Positions 10,997 to 22,496 of a stretch of 64,000 nucleotides of DNA are shown piece by piece. Both the position numbers and the translations under genes were made by a program. This DNA is from Taxillus chinensis. Taxonomy: Eukaryota; Streptophyta; Magnoliopsida; Santalales; Loranthaceae. Below the pieces are notes generated by a model. The model did not search any database, was not told the origin of the DNA, and saw only the letters and a list, made by a program, of their open reading frames with translations. The DNA is taken from assembly GCA_023512835.1 (NCBI GenBank), contig CM042089.1, positions 13,717,759 through 13,781,758 of the forward strand, given 5' to 3'. Within the stretch, counting starts at the first letter, position 1. Each line of letters opens with the position of its first letter.

Positions 10997-13519
10997 ATGG
11001 CTAATAATAGTTCAACAACCGGGTCTTCTACTACCTCTGCAAGATCAGATGATCTTGCATGGGCTCATGCTCGTGTAGTGCCAGAGGTTAGAAATAACAC
11101 CATTTGTTTATATTGCAATAAGTTGATTAAAGGAGGTGGTATTACTAGACTGAAGCAACATCTTGCTGGGATTAAAGGTCAAGTGGAATCATGTAAAAAG
11201 GCACCTGTTGATGTTAAATGGAAAATGAAACAATTGGTTGAAGATTTAAATAAATCTAAACAAATGAAAAGAAAAATTAATGTAGAAATTGCAAGGCCAT
11301 ATGGTGATTCAGTTGATGATGAAGAGGAGGATGGAGATATTGTGAGGGATGTTTCTCAATCAGTAGGTAAATGTGATAAGGGAAAAAAATGTTCAATCTG
11401 CAACTGGAAAGAAAGGTTCAGCAGTTCAAAATTATTTTGCTCCAAAGACAACTCCTGGGGCTCAACCGTCTATAAAAAGTGCTTTGGCTTCAAAAACAAT
11501 GGTTGATAAAGCAAAAATGGCTTGGTCGAAATGGTGGTATGATTCTAATATCTCATTTAATGCAGCTAATTCTGTGTATTATCAGCTTGCTATAGATGCC
11601 ATAACTAGCATTGGCCCAGGTTTCAAGGGACTTACTTATTAAGAATTAAGAGGAACTTTGTTGACAAACAATGTGCATGAAGTAAATGACTTTATGGTAG
11701 ATATTAAAAATGATTGGAGAGAATATGATTGTTCAGTGATATCTGATGGGTGGACAAATCAAAAACAACAACCAATAATAATTTTTTTCGTGTATTGTCC
11801 AAGGGGAACCATGTTTTTGAAATCTCTTGATACTTCAGGTCTTAAAAAGGATGCTGAAACATTATTTGGTATATTTGATAAAGTTATTCAAGAAATTGGT
11901 GTGGAATATATTGTGCAATTTATTACTGACAATGATTCCAACTACAAAGCTAGTGGGAAAAATTTGATGATGAAGTATCCTACTTTATTTTGGTCTCCTT
12001 GTGCAGCTCATTGTTTAGACTTGATGTTGGAAAATATTGTTGATAGGAGATATTTTCCTATTATTGATGATACTACTAGAAAGCAAAACATGTAACAAAA
12101 TATATTTACAACCATGGATGGGTTTTGGACTTGATGAGGAGAGAGTATACAAATGGGAGGGAGTTATGTCGGCCTGCAATTACAAGATTTGCTACCAACT
12201 TTTTAAGTCTTCAATGCTTTATAAAGTTTAAAAAAGAGCTTAGGCAAATGTTTACTTCTGATAAATGGGTTAAATCTACTTATGCTAAGAATGTTGTGGG
12301 GAAGGAAGTGGCTGATATTGTTTTGGAAGATCATGAATTTTGGAGTCAGTGTCATCATATAGTGAAAGTTACTGAGCCTTTAGTCAGAGTACTTCGCCTT
12401 GTAAATGGGGATGAGAAACCTGCTATGGGATACTTGTATGAAGCAATCGATAGAGCAAAGGGGGAAATGAAAGTGAGGATAAAGCACAAAGTTTCTTTGT
12501 ATGGGCCATATATTCAAGTTATTGATGCTAGATGGGATAAACAACTTTACAGTCACTTACATATAGTAGGTTGTTTTCTAAATCCAACAATTTATTTAAG
12601 GCTTACATTTACAAAGAAAAATGAAGTTCAGAGAGGGTTACTATCTACTATTATGAGATTGGTTCGTGATCCTGAAATTCAGGACAAGATTAGTTCACAA
12701 CTTAATGAATACAAAAAGTCAATTGGTGACTTTGGTATGTCACTAGCAATCCATCAACGTGAGAAGCTAAATCCAGGTATAATATAAATGGTTTTATCTA
12801 ACTTTTGTTTATTTAATATTTGTCTTTTATATTTGTTATTTAATTTATCCACAAGTAACACTTGTTTGATTTTGTTATTTAGTTTCATGGTGGGAGCAAT
12901 TTGGACATGAAACTCCAAAATTACGTATATTTGCTATTCGTGTACTAAGTCAATGTTGTAGTGCAACTAGTTATGAGAGAAATTGGAGCATATTTGAGAA
13001 TCTTCACTCAAAAAGGAGAAATCGATTAGAGCATAAGCGAACAAATGATTTAGTTTTTGTTCGTTATAATTTGAAGCTTCAAGAAAGGTAAAATTATTAT
13101 CATTATTCTTATGCAAATGAAAATATACTTGATAAAGAATCATGAAATGTTGTTGATGTATGATATTTATATTTTACATTGACAGAAATATTAGAAGAAC
13201 CAAAAAAACATTTGATCCAATTTGCTTGGATAACATTGATTTGATGGCGGAGTGGGTAGCTGAAGAACCTGAGCTTCTTGATGAAGATGACTTAAATTGG
13301 GACAATCTTAATGCACCAACATCTCCTGTGAATATAGAAGAAGAAGATGAAGTTATTGCTTTAAATGAAGACATTACAGAAGATGATCGGGTGGTTAGGG
13401 AAAATCATAAAAGAGTTCTTGCTAGAAGTTTTGACACTCCCTATGCTACCCCACTTGATAGCTTTGATCCTTTTGCTATTGATGATAATGATATTGATAT
13501 GGGGCAATTTGACAAGTAA
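10997..13519 (+). pseudogene. hAT transposase (BED zinc finger, DUF659, C-terminal dimerisation), broken
   Basis: The start ATG at 10997 opens a frame with a BED zinc finger (CLYCNKLIKGGGITRLKQHL, then a Cys after GQVES), which binds element ends. DUF659 follows at about 11660-12060 (SDGWTNQKQQP; FITDNDSNYKASG; SPCAAHCLDLML), and then a central RNase H-like region to 12776. The hAT dimerisation domain is in a second exon, 12883-13087 (SWWEQFG; SYERNWSIFENLHSKRRNRL). A third exon, 13186-13519, encodes an acidic tail. Both introns keep GT...AG ends (12777-12882, 13088-13185) and join in frame. Breaks: a frameshift in an A-run near 11390, an in-frame TAA at 11640-11642, and a frameshift near 12090. 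With so few lesions the copy is young, but it cannot make transposase. Confidence 0.92.
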
Positions 13520-14353
13520 CAATGTTAAGGACATTAAAGACTTCTTATGTTATGTTTGGTGACTTTAATTAAACTTCTTGTTATGTAACTTGATTTTAAT
13601 TATTGTTGATGAAATATTAAGACTTAAAATTTTGTATTATTTGATATTGTTATTTTTATATATAAGTATTTGCGATAAATCCGAAATGAAACCCTGAAAC
13701 AGACCAGTACTGAAATATTTCATTTCAATGGTAAAACCGAAACACCGTCCGAAATGAAATATACAACTTTGGTGGCGACGAGCCGATGGCGATCCAATCC
13801 TCCACAGCTCCACCTTTACTCCTTGGCTCCTCTAGGCTCTAGTCCAGCAAGCCTGTCCGCAGGAAGCAGACGACACGGGAGTCTGGCAGTTTCCTTCCCT
13901 AATCACTCAACTCAACAAGTGTTTTCTAGTTAATACTTAATAGCAAATTATCAAAGTTAAAATTGAATAATTTAATTAGAAATTAATTATTATTATTATT
14001 GTATAGATAAATGATACTTTGATTTGATGACTATAAGATCGATTATCGATATAATTTTTATATTTGGGCAATTGAATTGAATTATGACATTTAAAATTAT
14101 AACACTGATTTGAATAATTTTAATTTGGTGTTGCACTGTGTTGAATCATGTATGGATCAAATGATCAATGGATGCTTTTGTTTTGATGATGTTGTTAGTT
14201 TTTTAATTTAATTATGTTTGATGAAATGACTATGATATTAATATAATTTCATTGTATGAATTATTGAATAATATTTAGATACTATAATTTTTTAGTGTGT
14301 TGAATTGTAATATGATAATTTTAATTTGTTATTTTAGGAGTCATCATTAGACT

Positions 14354-14434
14354 ATGAATCCTAAAAAGAAACTTTCTAGATATGCCAAAAGAAAAAGAAA
14401 ACAAGATAAAGAAAATTTTATTCAAAATCAATGA
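14354..14434 (+). pseudogene. N-terminal remnant of the outer hAT transposase
   Basis: ATG at 14354 begins MNPKKKLSRYAKRKRKQD, a basic start like those of plant hAT transposases of the DUF4371 / zinc-finger MYM-type-1-like group, which often begin with a PPKK/SGAQKRKKRK-like stretch. It stops after 26 codons. The family call is tentative and rests on this similarity plus its location inside an element with CAGGGCCGG ends. Confidence 0.4.
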
Positions 14435-14939
14435 TTCAAAAAGTCATTAATTTGTTGTTGGTTTGGCGGTAATGATTTCTTAGGTAATTACATAAAATAA
14501 TAAATAGTATTTGTTCGTTTATGTATTTTATTGTATTAATTTCTTCTTCTTCTTTCAGGTAACAGACAAAGAATAAATCATTTATGTTTTGGTAAATGAT
14601 GGAGATGATACTTATTGTTTAGATTAATTATGTATGTTATATTATTAGCTTTTTTATTTATATTTATAATGATGGAAAAAGCTTAGAGGTGATCCAAATG
14701 AAAATTATTCTTTTGAAGTAATTATTATATCACGTATGTGTTATTTTGTCTTTATGATTGTATGTTTTGATGTTTTTAATTAATAGTTATAAATTTTAGC
14801 TTAGGACTATAATAAATTTTAGGTAGGTTCAGAATAATTTAAGGTTCAATAATTAAAAAAAAAATAGGAGCACTTTTTTTAAAAGCTCGCCTCAATCGCC
14901 TAGGGCATCCGATTTCTTAGGACCGGCCCTGTATTTGAG

Positions 14940-16410
14940 TCAAGTTAGTGTTGCTTTTCTTAAAAGAAATGATAAGATTTGTAATATGTTTTTATGTCAT
15001 TATTTTTTTGACTTAAATAGTATTAATTAGGGGTTAAGTATATGCTATAATTTATTAAGCCGTTAGGTCAGGTGGTGGTGACCTTAAAGCATTCATAGTG
15101 GGCTCTTCAAAAGCTAAATAATAGTTAAATAATAACTAATGTGAAAAAAACTCTCATGCAAAGAGGCTCTCTATTACTACAGTAAATTTAACCTTTGATT
15201 AAATGGCTGGCCAAATTTGGCCAGCCAATTTCATTATATAAAATGCTACAGTCAAATAAAATTATAAATTTTAAATTAAAATAATAAATTAAAATAAAAT
15301 CACGCAAGGGCAGGGGCAGTTGTGGCATTGGAACGCAGGGGAAGGGGGTCAGCGCGGCAGCGGGTGGAGGGGGTAGGGGCGATGGAGGGGAACGCAGGGG
15401 GAGAGAAGGCAGCCCTAATCTATGCAAGGGAGAGGGGGGAGTGGCGGCACGGTAGCGGGCAGCAAGAGAAGAGGGCATTGCAAGGTGCAAAGGAGAGGCG
15501 GCGGTGGCGGCGGTGCAACAGCGGGGGGTGACGGAGGGGAAACACAGGGGGTAGAGGAGGCAATCTGTGCAGTGGGAGGAGAGGTGGCCCCGATCTATGC
15601 AAGGGAGGGGGTAGCATAGCAGCGGGGGGCAGAGGGAGAGGGGAGACGGCGACAGAGGAGGGGAGACGGGGGCAGCAGGCGTGAAGAAATGAGGGGGAGC
15701 ATGCGTGAAGGGAGAAGGAGAGTAGAGAAATAAAGATTTTAAATAATATTTTAAATAAAATACTTAAATTATATTAAACCTACTATTTCATACCTTAAAA
15801 TTAAATTAGTTATTATTTATAAAAATTCATTATTAAGATAAATTATAGCTAAAGTAGTGATTTGACGTGGTGATCTCCATTCAGCAAATACGATTCCTAC
15901 CATAGTCCATGAACTTGAATCTTTCTCACGCTCACATGACGTGTGTATGATGTGTTGAAGTACCATGTGGAGCCCCATTCGTGCTTTCCCATAGGCCATA
16001 ACAACTTGATACGGGTGTTCAGTGTCAGACACTGGGTGAACGTGAGATCACGGAGCCTAGCCCCGACACGTGATGGCCTCTAACATTATAGTCATATTGT
16101 ACAGTGATGGCGAAAACATAATATGAACAATCAGTGATGACCGCTTTGATATATGGTCTAGTCCAAACCTAATATGAAAGGACTAATTAGCCTACAAAAC
16201 AAAAGGGTGGATTAGAAAAATAAAGATAAAAAAGTTATCAATATTTTAAATAAAATAAAATAAAATTCCAGGTTATCTTTAGATAAAAGTTAAATAATAA
16301 TGATAAAGGCAAAGAAAGAACGGAACAAAATAAAAAAAAGATCGGGAGACTCAGGGTTAAAAAAAAATCCCGACTATTTTAACACTTGTGTGTTAGTGCC
16401 CAACCTTGAT
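14940..16410. other. Intergenic with G-rich block, no gene
   Basis: 15085-15860 may be a diverged non-autonomous transposon: it opens 'cattcatagtgggctcttc' and has related AATAATAACTAAT stretches near both ends, but no duplication could be fixed. 15310-15720 is strongly purine-rich (repeated GGGG/GGAG runs) and gives overlapping low-complexity ORFs on both strands that I do not regard as genes. 15860-16410 shows nothing further that I can assign. Confidence 0.45.
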
Positions 16411-16467
16411 TGGCTGGCCTTCTAGTAGTATCACGCATACATCATATATGAGCCACATATTCCAACA
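16411..16467 (-). repeat. Truncated 3' LTR of the Copia element (57 bp)
   Basis: On the minus strand it starts TGTTGGAATATGTGGC and matches the first 57 bases of the 5' LTR (35842-35898), then similarity stops abruptly. The preceding bases 16468-16477 (GGTGGAGAT on the minus strand) are the polypurine tract. About 275 bases of this LTR and the original flank are gone, so no target duplication can be checked. Confidence 0.8.
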
Positions 16468-16536
16468 ATCTCCACCTTGGCGAATAACCTCACCCATATT
16501 CAGAAGATCACCATGTTTGGGGGGCACGTTTTATTT

Positions 16537-17247
16537 CTAACATCTGGAAACATGAAGTAAGTCCAAGCAATGCTTGAACTTATCTGCTATCATAATCTTT
16601 GTCAACATATCAGCTGCATTTTCAGAAGTGTGCACTTTTTCCAGAATTATATCACCAATGGCAACAAGCTCCCTTATCCTGTGATATCTCACATCAATAT
16701 GCTTGGTTCTAGTATGATATACCTGATACTTGGCCAAATAAATGGCACTTTGACTGTCATAAAATACATGTACTCCACCTTGATCCAAGCCTAGTTCTTT
16801 TACAAAACCTCTCAACCACAGTGCTTCCTTCCCAGCTTCAGTTAATGCCATGTACTCAAATTCAGTAGTAGATAAGGCCACTATAGCTTGAGTCATGGAC
16901 CTCCAACAGACTGGTCCACCTGCCAATGTAAACACATACCCTGTTGTAGACCTCCTGTCATCCAAACTCCCAGCATAATCTGCATCTACGAAACCCACAA
17001 CTAAAAACTGAGCCTGCTGATTCACAAACAGAATCCCATAATCTGAAGTGCCTCTCAAGTACCTGAATATCCACTTGACCACTCTCCAATGTTCTCTACC
17101 TAGATTTGCCATGTATTTACTCACTGTGCTAACTACTTGGGCTAGATCAGGTCTTGTACATACCATTGCATACATCAAACAACTAGCTGCACTTGCATAT
17201 GGCACATTTGCCATATCCTGAACTTCCTCAGCTGACTTTGGGCATTA
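16537..17247 (-). pseudogene. Copia RNase H domain
   Basis: The frame carries the Copia RNase H region: the connection motif CTRPDLAQVVSTVSKYM, then the acidic residues of DADYAGS, the TEFEYMAL glutamate, the YDSQSAI aspartate, and KHIDVRYH near the end. It continues in frame from the RT domain, separated only by a TAA at 17245-17247 in a position where a Gln (CAA) is plausible (LSKQ*CPKS). It ends 69 bases before the polypurine tract, as expected at the 3' end of pol. Confidence 0.9.
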
Positions 17248-18272
17248 TTGCTTTGACAGCCTGAAATGTGTTGCTAATGGAGTGCTGACCTGTTTAGCAT
17301 TAATCATGCTAAACCGCTCCAACAATTTGACCACATAATCCTTCTGAGACAACCACAACTTACCAGCTGTTCTGTCCCTGCAAATTTCCATTCCAAGTAT
17401 TTTCCTTGCAACACCCAAATCCTTCATGTCAAATTCCTTGCTCAACAAAGCTTTTATTTTGTTGATTTCATTTTTTCTCTTAGTAGCAATAAGCATATCA
17501 TCCACATAGAGTAATAGATAAATATAGGCACCGCCATCAAGCTTCTTCACATAAATACAACAATCGTACTCACATCGTGTGAAGCCAATTTTGATCATGA
17601 ATGAGTCAAATCTTTTGTACCACTGTCTTGGAGACTGCTTCAAACCATATAGTGATTTCTTCAACCTACAAACTAGGTGTTCATTCTCTGGCTGCTTGAA
17701 CCCCTCTGGCTGCTCCATGTATATCACTTCCTCCAAATCACCATGGAGGAAGGCTGTTTTCACATCCAGCTACTCCAATTCCAGGTCATAGCTAGCCACC
17801 AATGCCAAGATAATTCTAATTGAAGTATGTCTTACCACTGGAGAAAATACCTCATCATAATCAATGCCTTTCCGTTGTGTGTACCCCTTTGCTACTAACC
17901 AGGCCTTGAATCTTTCCCTTTCTTTTTCTGCTACAGCCTCCTTTTTCCTATATACCCATTTGCATCCGACCATTTTTTTTCTCCCTTGGGAAGTTCTGTC
18001 AACTCCCAAGTCTCATTCTTCTTCAAGGATTCCATCTCTTCCACCATAGCTTCCATCCATCTATCTCTTTCAGGACTATTTATAGCATCCTAAAAAGTGG
18101 ACAGATGCTCATCTCCATCGGTCAAAGACAATGCATATGCTACCATATCTTCAAACCCATATCTTTCTGGTGGTTTAATAGTACGCCTGGACCTCCCTGC
18201 TGCTATGCTTTCCAGCTGCTGCTGCTGCTACTGATTGGTCTCTTTAATAGGTTGTGAATCATGTAAGTCTTG
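17248..18272 (-). pseudogene. Copia reverse transcriptase domain and upstream linker
   Basis: Hallmarks include [60 protein letters not shown] and the catalytic YVDD box (LLLYVDDMLIA). The frame is interrupted by TAG at 17770-17772 (LELE*LDVKTAF), TAG at 18090-18092 (STF*DAINSPE) and TAG at 18228-18230 within a run of CAG codons. A one-base slip lies in the 8-T run at 17973-17980. Each stop is flanked by recognisable in-frame Copia protein. The segment ends at the ATTGT target site of the Athila-like insertion and resumes as integrase at 31485. Confidence 0.93.
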
Positions 18273-18277
18273 ATTGT

Positions 18278-19752
18278 TGATAACGTGCATTTTATGCCGT
18301 TATTCTAGTGTTTATTTAGGATGTTTAAGAGCATGATTAGAGCCTTATTGCTTCATATATCATATATATTTGCTCTAACCCCTAGGAAGATGTTATTTGC
18401 AAATACAAGCGCTTTTAAGCTGTTTTGGCAGATTTTGGAGCTCAATTTTGACATAGTAGATGGACTCAAACAATTGGCGTGCAAGAACAAAGGTTGCTTA
18501 GAATGATGTCCTCTACCTACCACAGAAATTTTAGAGCATTTGGAGCTGCACGTGAATTCACCTATTTCACGTGCAAGCCTATTTTTGCCCCTCAGGCCTC
18601 TACAGGATGCAAGGAAGCTTGGGGAGAAGTTTGAGCTGATTTGGAGGTGCACGTGAATTCACCATATTACGTGCAAATTGACGTGTAGAGATATTTTTGG
18701 ACCGATCCTATCGTTTTTCCATGCTGATCATTTGTTCCTGAAGGCCCAAGTCCAAATTGTGGATGGAAGATAGAGATTTTAAAGTTTCGAGTGTTACTTA
18801 TCAAAACTACGCCGTTTTGATAAATGGGCTAGGGTACACACCTCAAAGCCCATCCAAACTCTATAAATACAGCCTCCACGCCCTCTGCTATGCATCCCTA
18901 GACCCCCTACACGTTTTTAGAGAGAGAGAGAGGCTCCACGACTTGGAGGTTGCTCTTTGACCTAGGAGAGCAGCCGTCGCAGCTGTTGCAGCAGCCGTTG
19001 CGCGCGTGGATTAGAAGAAAATGTTTAGCTTTTCTGCTATGGTTTTGCTTGTAATCATGCGTGAGTAGTTCTTATAATCTAGGGGAGCAATGTAGCCCCC
19101 TTGTTGCTTTGTTGTGTTTATGATTATTGGGTTTGGATGATTGAGTTTTGCATGTTTTATGAATCTGTTCTTAAATTCTATCTTTGGATGTACACCTTGG
19201 TATTCTTAGCCCTAGTCTGGGGCGGATTAAGATTCACAACTTATTTGTGATTGGTGTGATCATTATCCTTTTGCAAGTATGATTTATTGGCTTTGCATGT
19301 TTGTGTGTTTAGATGACCATTCTGGCATACAACTCTTAAAAGGACCTCAATGACCATTTGTTGTCCTTGGCTTATGTTTAGCATGTTTTCAATCAGACAA
19401 CCTTAATACCATGAACCAGTAGAGATAACATAGGGAGGTGAAATTGTGACCCTAGATGCTTTTAATCCTTGAATCTTAATCCTAAATTCAATTTGCTTTC
19501 TTTGTTTACTTAGAAAACCAAATAAAAATTAGATCTTTAGTTTAAAAAAGAAAACTTTTTGCCAAGACATTTTTTAGAACAAGAGTAATTAGGTGTTTTG
19601 ATTTGAGAACTAGAGAACTAGGCTAATCCCTGTGGGTTTGACTCCTTGCTTGCTGTTATTCTTTTAGTGCAAACTTAGGGAATTTATTATCTTGAAGAGA
19701 GATTTAACGACATTAGCTAGCTCTTTTAGAGAGGCTAAAAATCTGTCTGTCA
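18278..19752 (+). repeat. 5' LTR of the Athila-like element
   Basis: It begins TGATAACGTGCATTTTATGC and ends AAAATCTGTCTGTCA. CACGTG boxes occur at 18549, 18568 and 18650, ahead of a TATA box (TATAAATA, 18862-18869). The inverted pair TCAAAAC...GTTTTGA lies near 18798-18818. Bases about 18690-18975 are identical to the 3' LTR apart from a two-base GA-repeat change, while the rest carries all the substitutions. At 18978-18995 the text (GCTGTTGCAGCAGCC) differs wholly from the 3' copy. Confidence 0.95.
18862..18869 (+). promoter_or_regulatory. LTR TATA box
   Basis: TATAAATA within an LTR block conserved between both copies, about 210 bases downstream of the last of three CACGTG boxes. It is the likely start region for the genomic transcript. 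The 3' LTR copy is at 30584-30591. Confidence 0.7.
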
Positions 19753-19755
19753 AAT

Positions 19756-19773
19756 TGGCGCCGTTGTCGGGGA
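19756..19773 (+). promoter_or_regulatory. Primer-binding site for tRNA-Asp
   Basis: TGGCGCCGTTGTCGGGGA lies three bases after the 5' LTR. It matches the 3' end of plant tRNA-Asp(GUC) at all but one position (T for C in GTTGTCGG). Asp primer use is characteristic of Athila-type elements. Confidence 0.85.
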
Positions 19774-19939
19774 TTCAACGGTTAACTAGTTTTTAAAATC
19801 AACATTGAGTGAAATTGTTTGAATTCTGATCTTGGTGTTTTATTTTGTCTTTTATTTTCTGTTATTTTGTGTTCTTTACTTGTTTATTTTGCATTGTTCG
19901 AAGCTGCTGGGTGTGTTCTTGTTGTTTTACATGAACATA

Positions 19940-21755
19940 CACCAAGTGTTTGAGGAAGTCCTAGTAGAGCAGCTAGGGAAGCAGCACGTGAGGCTGAAGA
20001 AGCACTGCAGGGCTTAGAGCATTCAGTAGGTGAATTGATAGCAGATTTAAGGCCTGATGGTGGTGCACCGCAGGGAGGGGCCAATTACAATGGCCAATAT
20101 CCAGAAGAAGAGGGTAATAGGTTTATGCCCAGAACCTTCTTAGACTATGCGAGGCCAATGATGTCAGACCATTATTCTGGGATTCGGCAGACAAGAGTCC
20201 AAGCAAATAGCTTCGAGCTGAAGCCGGCGTTGATCAACATGGTGAGCAACAACGCGTTTGGATGATCCACACCAGCATTTGATGAGGTTCTACCAGATGT
20301 GCGACACCATAAAGATCAACAATGTATCGGAGGAGGCAATAAAGCTAAGGCTTTTCCCTTTCTCTTTAAGGGATAGAGCTCTTGGCTGGTTCAACATCTG
20401 CTAGCGAGTTCAATCAACACTTGGGAGGAGATGCGGACCAAGTTCATGTCAAAGTACTTCCCTCCTTCCAAGGTGATCCAGCTCGGAGGGGAGATTAGCG
20501 ATTCAGGCAAGATGAGATGGAGACTCTTCATGAAGCTTGGGAGCGTTTCAAAGACTTAGTGAGAAGATGCCCTGATCATGGAAGACCCCAGTGGATTCAA
20601 ATTGAATCTTTCTACACAGGTCTTCGGTCCCACTCACAAGACAAGGTGAATGCAATGCTAGAGGATGCTTGATGAATCTAGAGCCTGATGCGGCAAAGGA
20701 GCTCTTGGAGAGGCTGTCTTTAGTCGACCGGCGGTGGTCTAATGTGCGTACTTCAAAGCCAAGGGAGAAGATAGCTTCGATTGATAATTCTTCCAATGAT
20801 ATGCAAGCACGATTCAAGCTTTAGTGAAAGGCATGGAAGTATTGGCTCTTAAAGTTGAAGGATCACAACAAGCTTTACCGATGGGCGAGCGGGGCTAGAG
20901 TGGAGTCAAGAAGAAAATTATGTTGGAGGAAAAGGCTTGTATCGAAGCGGTAATTTTATCCTCAACAATAACAACAAGGGTACAACCAGAACCAGCAGCA
21001 GTCTCAGCCATTTCAGAAAAATCAGAACCGAGGGGGGAGATACCTCATTTCAGTACAAATATGTGCCCCCAGGGATGAAGCAGAAATCGTATGCTACGGA
21101 TAATTATTTACACCCACCTCCAGGATTCGAGCAGAAATAGCCTCAGCCTCAACAGCAAAGAGGAGGGGTATATCAGAATGTGGAAGAGCCAACCAAAAGA
21201 GAGGATAATTTGGAGGAAAGGGTAGTCACCATAGAATCTTCAATGAAGAATATAGAAAAGTTGCTTGTGAGTTTGGCCCAGAATGTAAATCAAGGAGTCT
21301 CAGCTAAATCTTTTCCAAGTGATACTGAGGTGAACCCCAAGGAGAGCTGCAAGGCTATTACTCTAAGAAGCGGGAAGACACTGAAAGAAGCTAAAGAGCC
21401 TAAGAAGAAGGCAATTCCAGAAGAACAGAGTAGACCCTTGGAAGCTGATGACCAAGAAAAATCAGATAAAGCTGAAGAAAGAGTGCAAGAAAAGAAGGAT
21501 AAGCAGCTGAGTCAAGACAGAAAAGCTGAAGAACAGAGGCAAGAGCTGAGGCCTACTATGCCATTTCCTCAGCGGATGAGAAACCAGAGGGTTGAGGAAG
21601 AGTATGAGCGCTTTCTGAGTTTGTTCAAGAAGCTTGAAATTAACATTCCATTTGTGGAAATCTTGGAGCAGATGCCTAGGTACAGAAAATACATCAAAGA
21701 TTTTGTCAAGAAAAAGAGGAAATATGGGGATCATGAGACGGTGGCGATCCACTAA
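19940..21755 (+). pseudogene. Athila-like gag (frameshifted)
   Basis: Segments in shifting frames give Athila gag text. First comes a Glu/Ala-rich start (REAAREAEEALQGLEHSVGE, about 19965-20035), then ANSFELKPALINMVSNNAFG (20205-20260). A change of frame leads to KINNVSEEAIKLRLFPFSLR (about 20310-20375), and another to INTWEEMRTKFMSKYFPPSK and AWERFKDLVRRCPDHG. After further breaks, 20937-21755 is one frame with a Gln-rich stretch interrupted by TAG at 21138-21140. It then holds CKAITLRSGKTLKEA and a charged linker ending VEILEQMPRYRKYIKDF, which precedes the protease. Gag forms the particle shell; this copy cannot. Confidence 0.9.
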
Positions 21756-21830
21756 CGAGGTGAGCGGTGTTGTTCAACGAGTTTGCCCATCAAGCATAAA
21801 GATCCGGGCGTTTTAATCTCCCTTGTGTGA

Positions 21831-22322
21831 TTGGCAATGCACCGCGGCGAGCGGGCCTTATGTGACTTAGGGGCCAGCATCAATTTGATCTCCTTTGCTT
21901 TGTACAAGCGGCTTGGGCTTAAGGGCATGAAGCCCACTTCCATATCATTGCGGTTGCTTGACCGGTCTCTTGGAAGGCCTGAAGGGATAATTGAAGACGT
22001 GTTAGTCAAAGTGGGCTCCTTCATATTTCCAGCGGACTTTGTAGTTTTGGAGATGGAAGAAGATAGAGGAGTTCAGCTACTCCTTGGAAGACTGTTTCTC
22101 AGAACGGGTTGTGCATTGATTGATGTTGCTCAAGGGCAGCTAACTCTGAGAATTTATGAGGAGACCTTAGTCTTCCACATGGGGAAGGCTTTGCAAGGTC
22201 AAGAGGAGGAGGACTGCCTTTGGGTTGAAGACCTTGAGAAATTGGTGGAAGACTACTTGGCAGAAGAAATTACCACCACCAATAATGGAGCCCTTCAAAG
22301 ATATAGAAGCTCAACAAGATGA
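21831..22322 (+). pseudogene. Athila-like aspartic protease domain
   Basis: The frame includes ALCDLGASINLISFALYKRLG, whose DLGAS is the lineage's version of the D-T/S-G active site. It continues with IIEDVLVKVGSFIFPADFVV and LLLGRLFLRTGCALIDVAQG, the usual course of Athila proteases. The enzyme would cut the polyprotein. It is separated from gag and from RT by frame changes near 21755-21830 and 22320-22490. Confidence 0.9.
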
Positions 22323-22496
22323 AGAGATGTACTTGACAAAGGAAGAAGAGAGCAAACTACAAACTCTCTGGAGCAAGCTGAGGAGGAGAAAGAAGATGAC
22401 GTGCCTCCAGCTCCAGAAATGAAGGAGCTGCCTGGACACCTAAGGTATGAATTTCTAGACTCTACAAATTAATTCTCTGTCATTGTTGCTTCTAAT

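Larger units (their letters stand above)
9763..13771 (+). mobile_element. Inner hAT transposon, nearly complete
   Basis: The element is flanked by a perfect 8-bp duplication GTGGCGAC (9755-9762 and 13772-13779). Its inverted ends are CAAAGTTATAT on the left and CAAAGTTGTAT on the complement of the right. Subterminal regions hold repeated CCGAAA/TTTCGG motifs (9785-9950 and 13678-13755), the kind of cluster to which hAT transposases bind. Inside is a zinc-finger BED/DUF659/dimerisation-domain transposase gene in the same orientation. It inserted into the older hAT that spans 8857-14931. Confidence 0.92.
8857..14931. mobile_element. Outer hAT transposon, decayed, carrying a nested hAT
   Basis: The left end CAGGGCCGGCCC and the right end, whose complement reads CAGGGCCGGTCC, are terminal inverted repeats. 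They are flanked by a perfect 8-bp target duplication, TATTTGAG, at 8849-8856 and 14932-14939; 8-bp duplications and CAGGG-type ends mark the hAT superfamily. Removing the nested element (4009 bp plus one 8-bp duplication) leaves about 2.06 kb, too short for a full transposase. The only coding trace is the short Lys/Arg-rich frame at 14354-14434. This is a deletion derivative of a larger autonomous hAT. Confidence 0.85.

Noticed and set aside
15188..15620. Pro/Leu- and Gly/Arg-rich ORFs on both strands
   Set aside because: They are low-complexity products of a purine-rich block and lack domains or a conserved start.
16570..18049. Plus-strand ORFs across the Copia pol region
   Set aside because: They are antisense shadows of the clearly recognisable minus-strand RT and RNase H.
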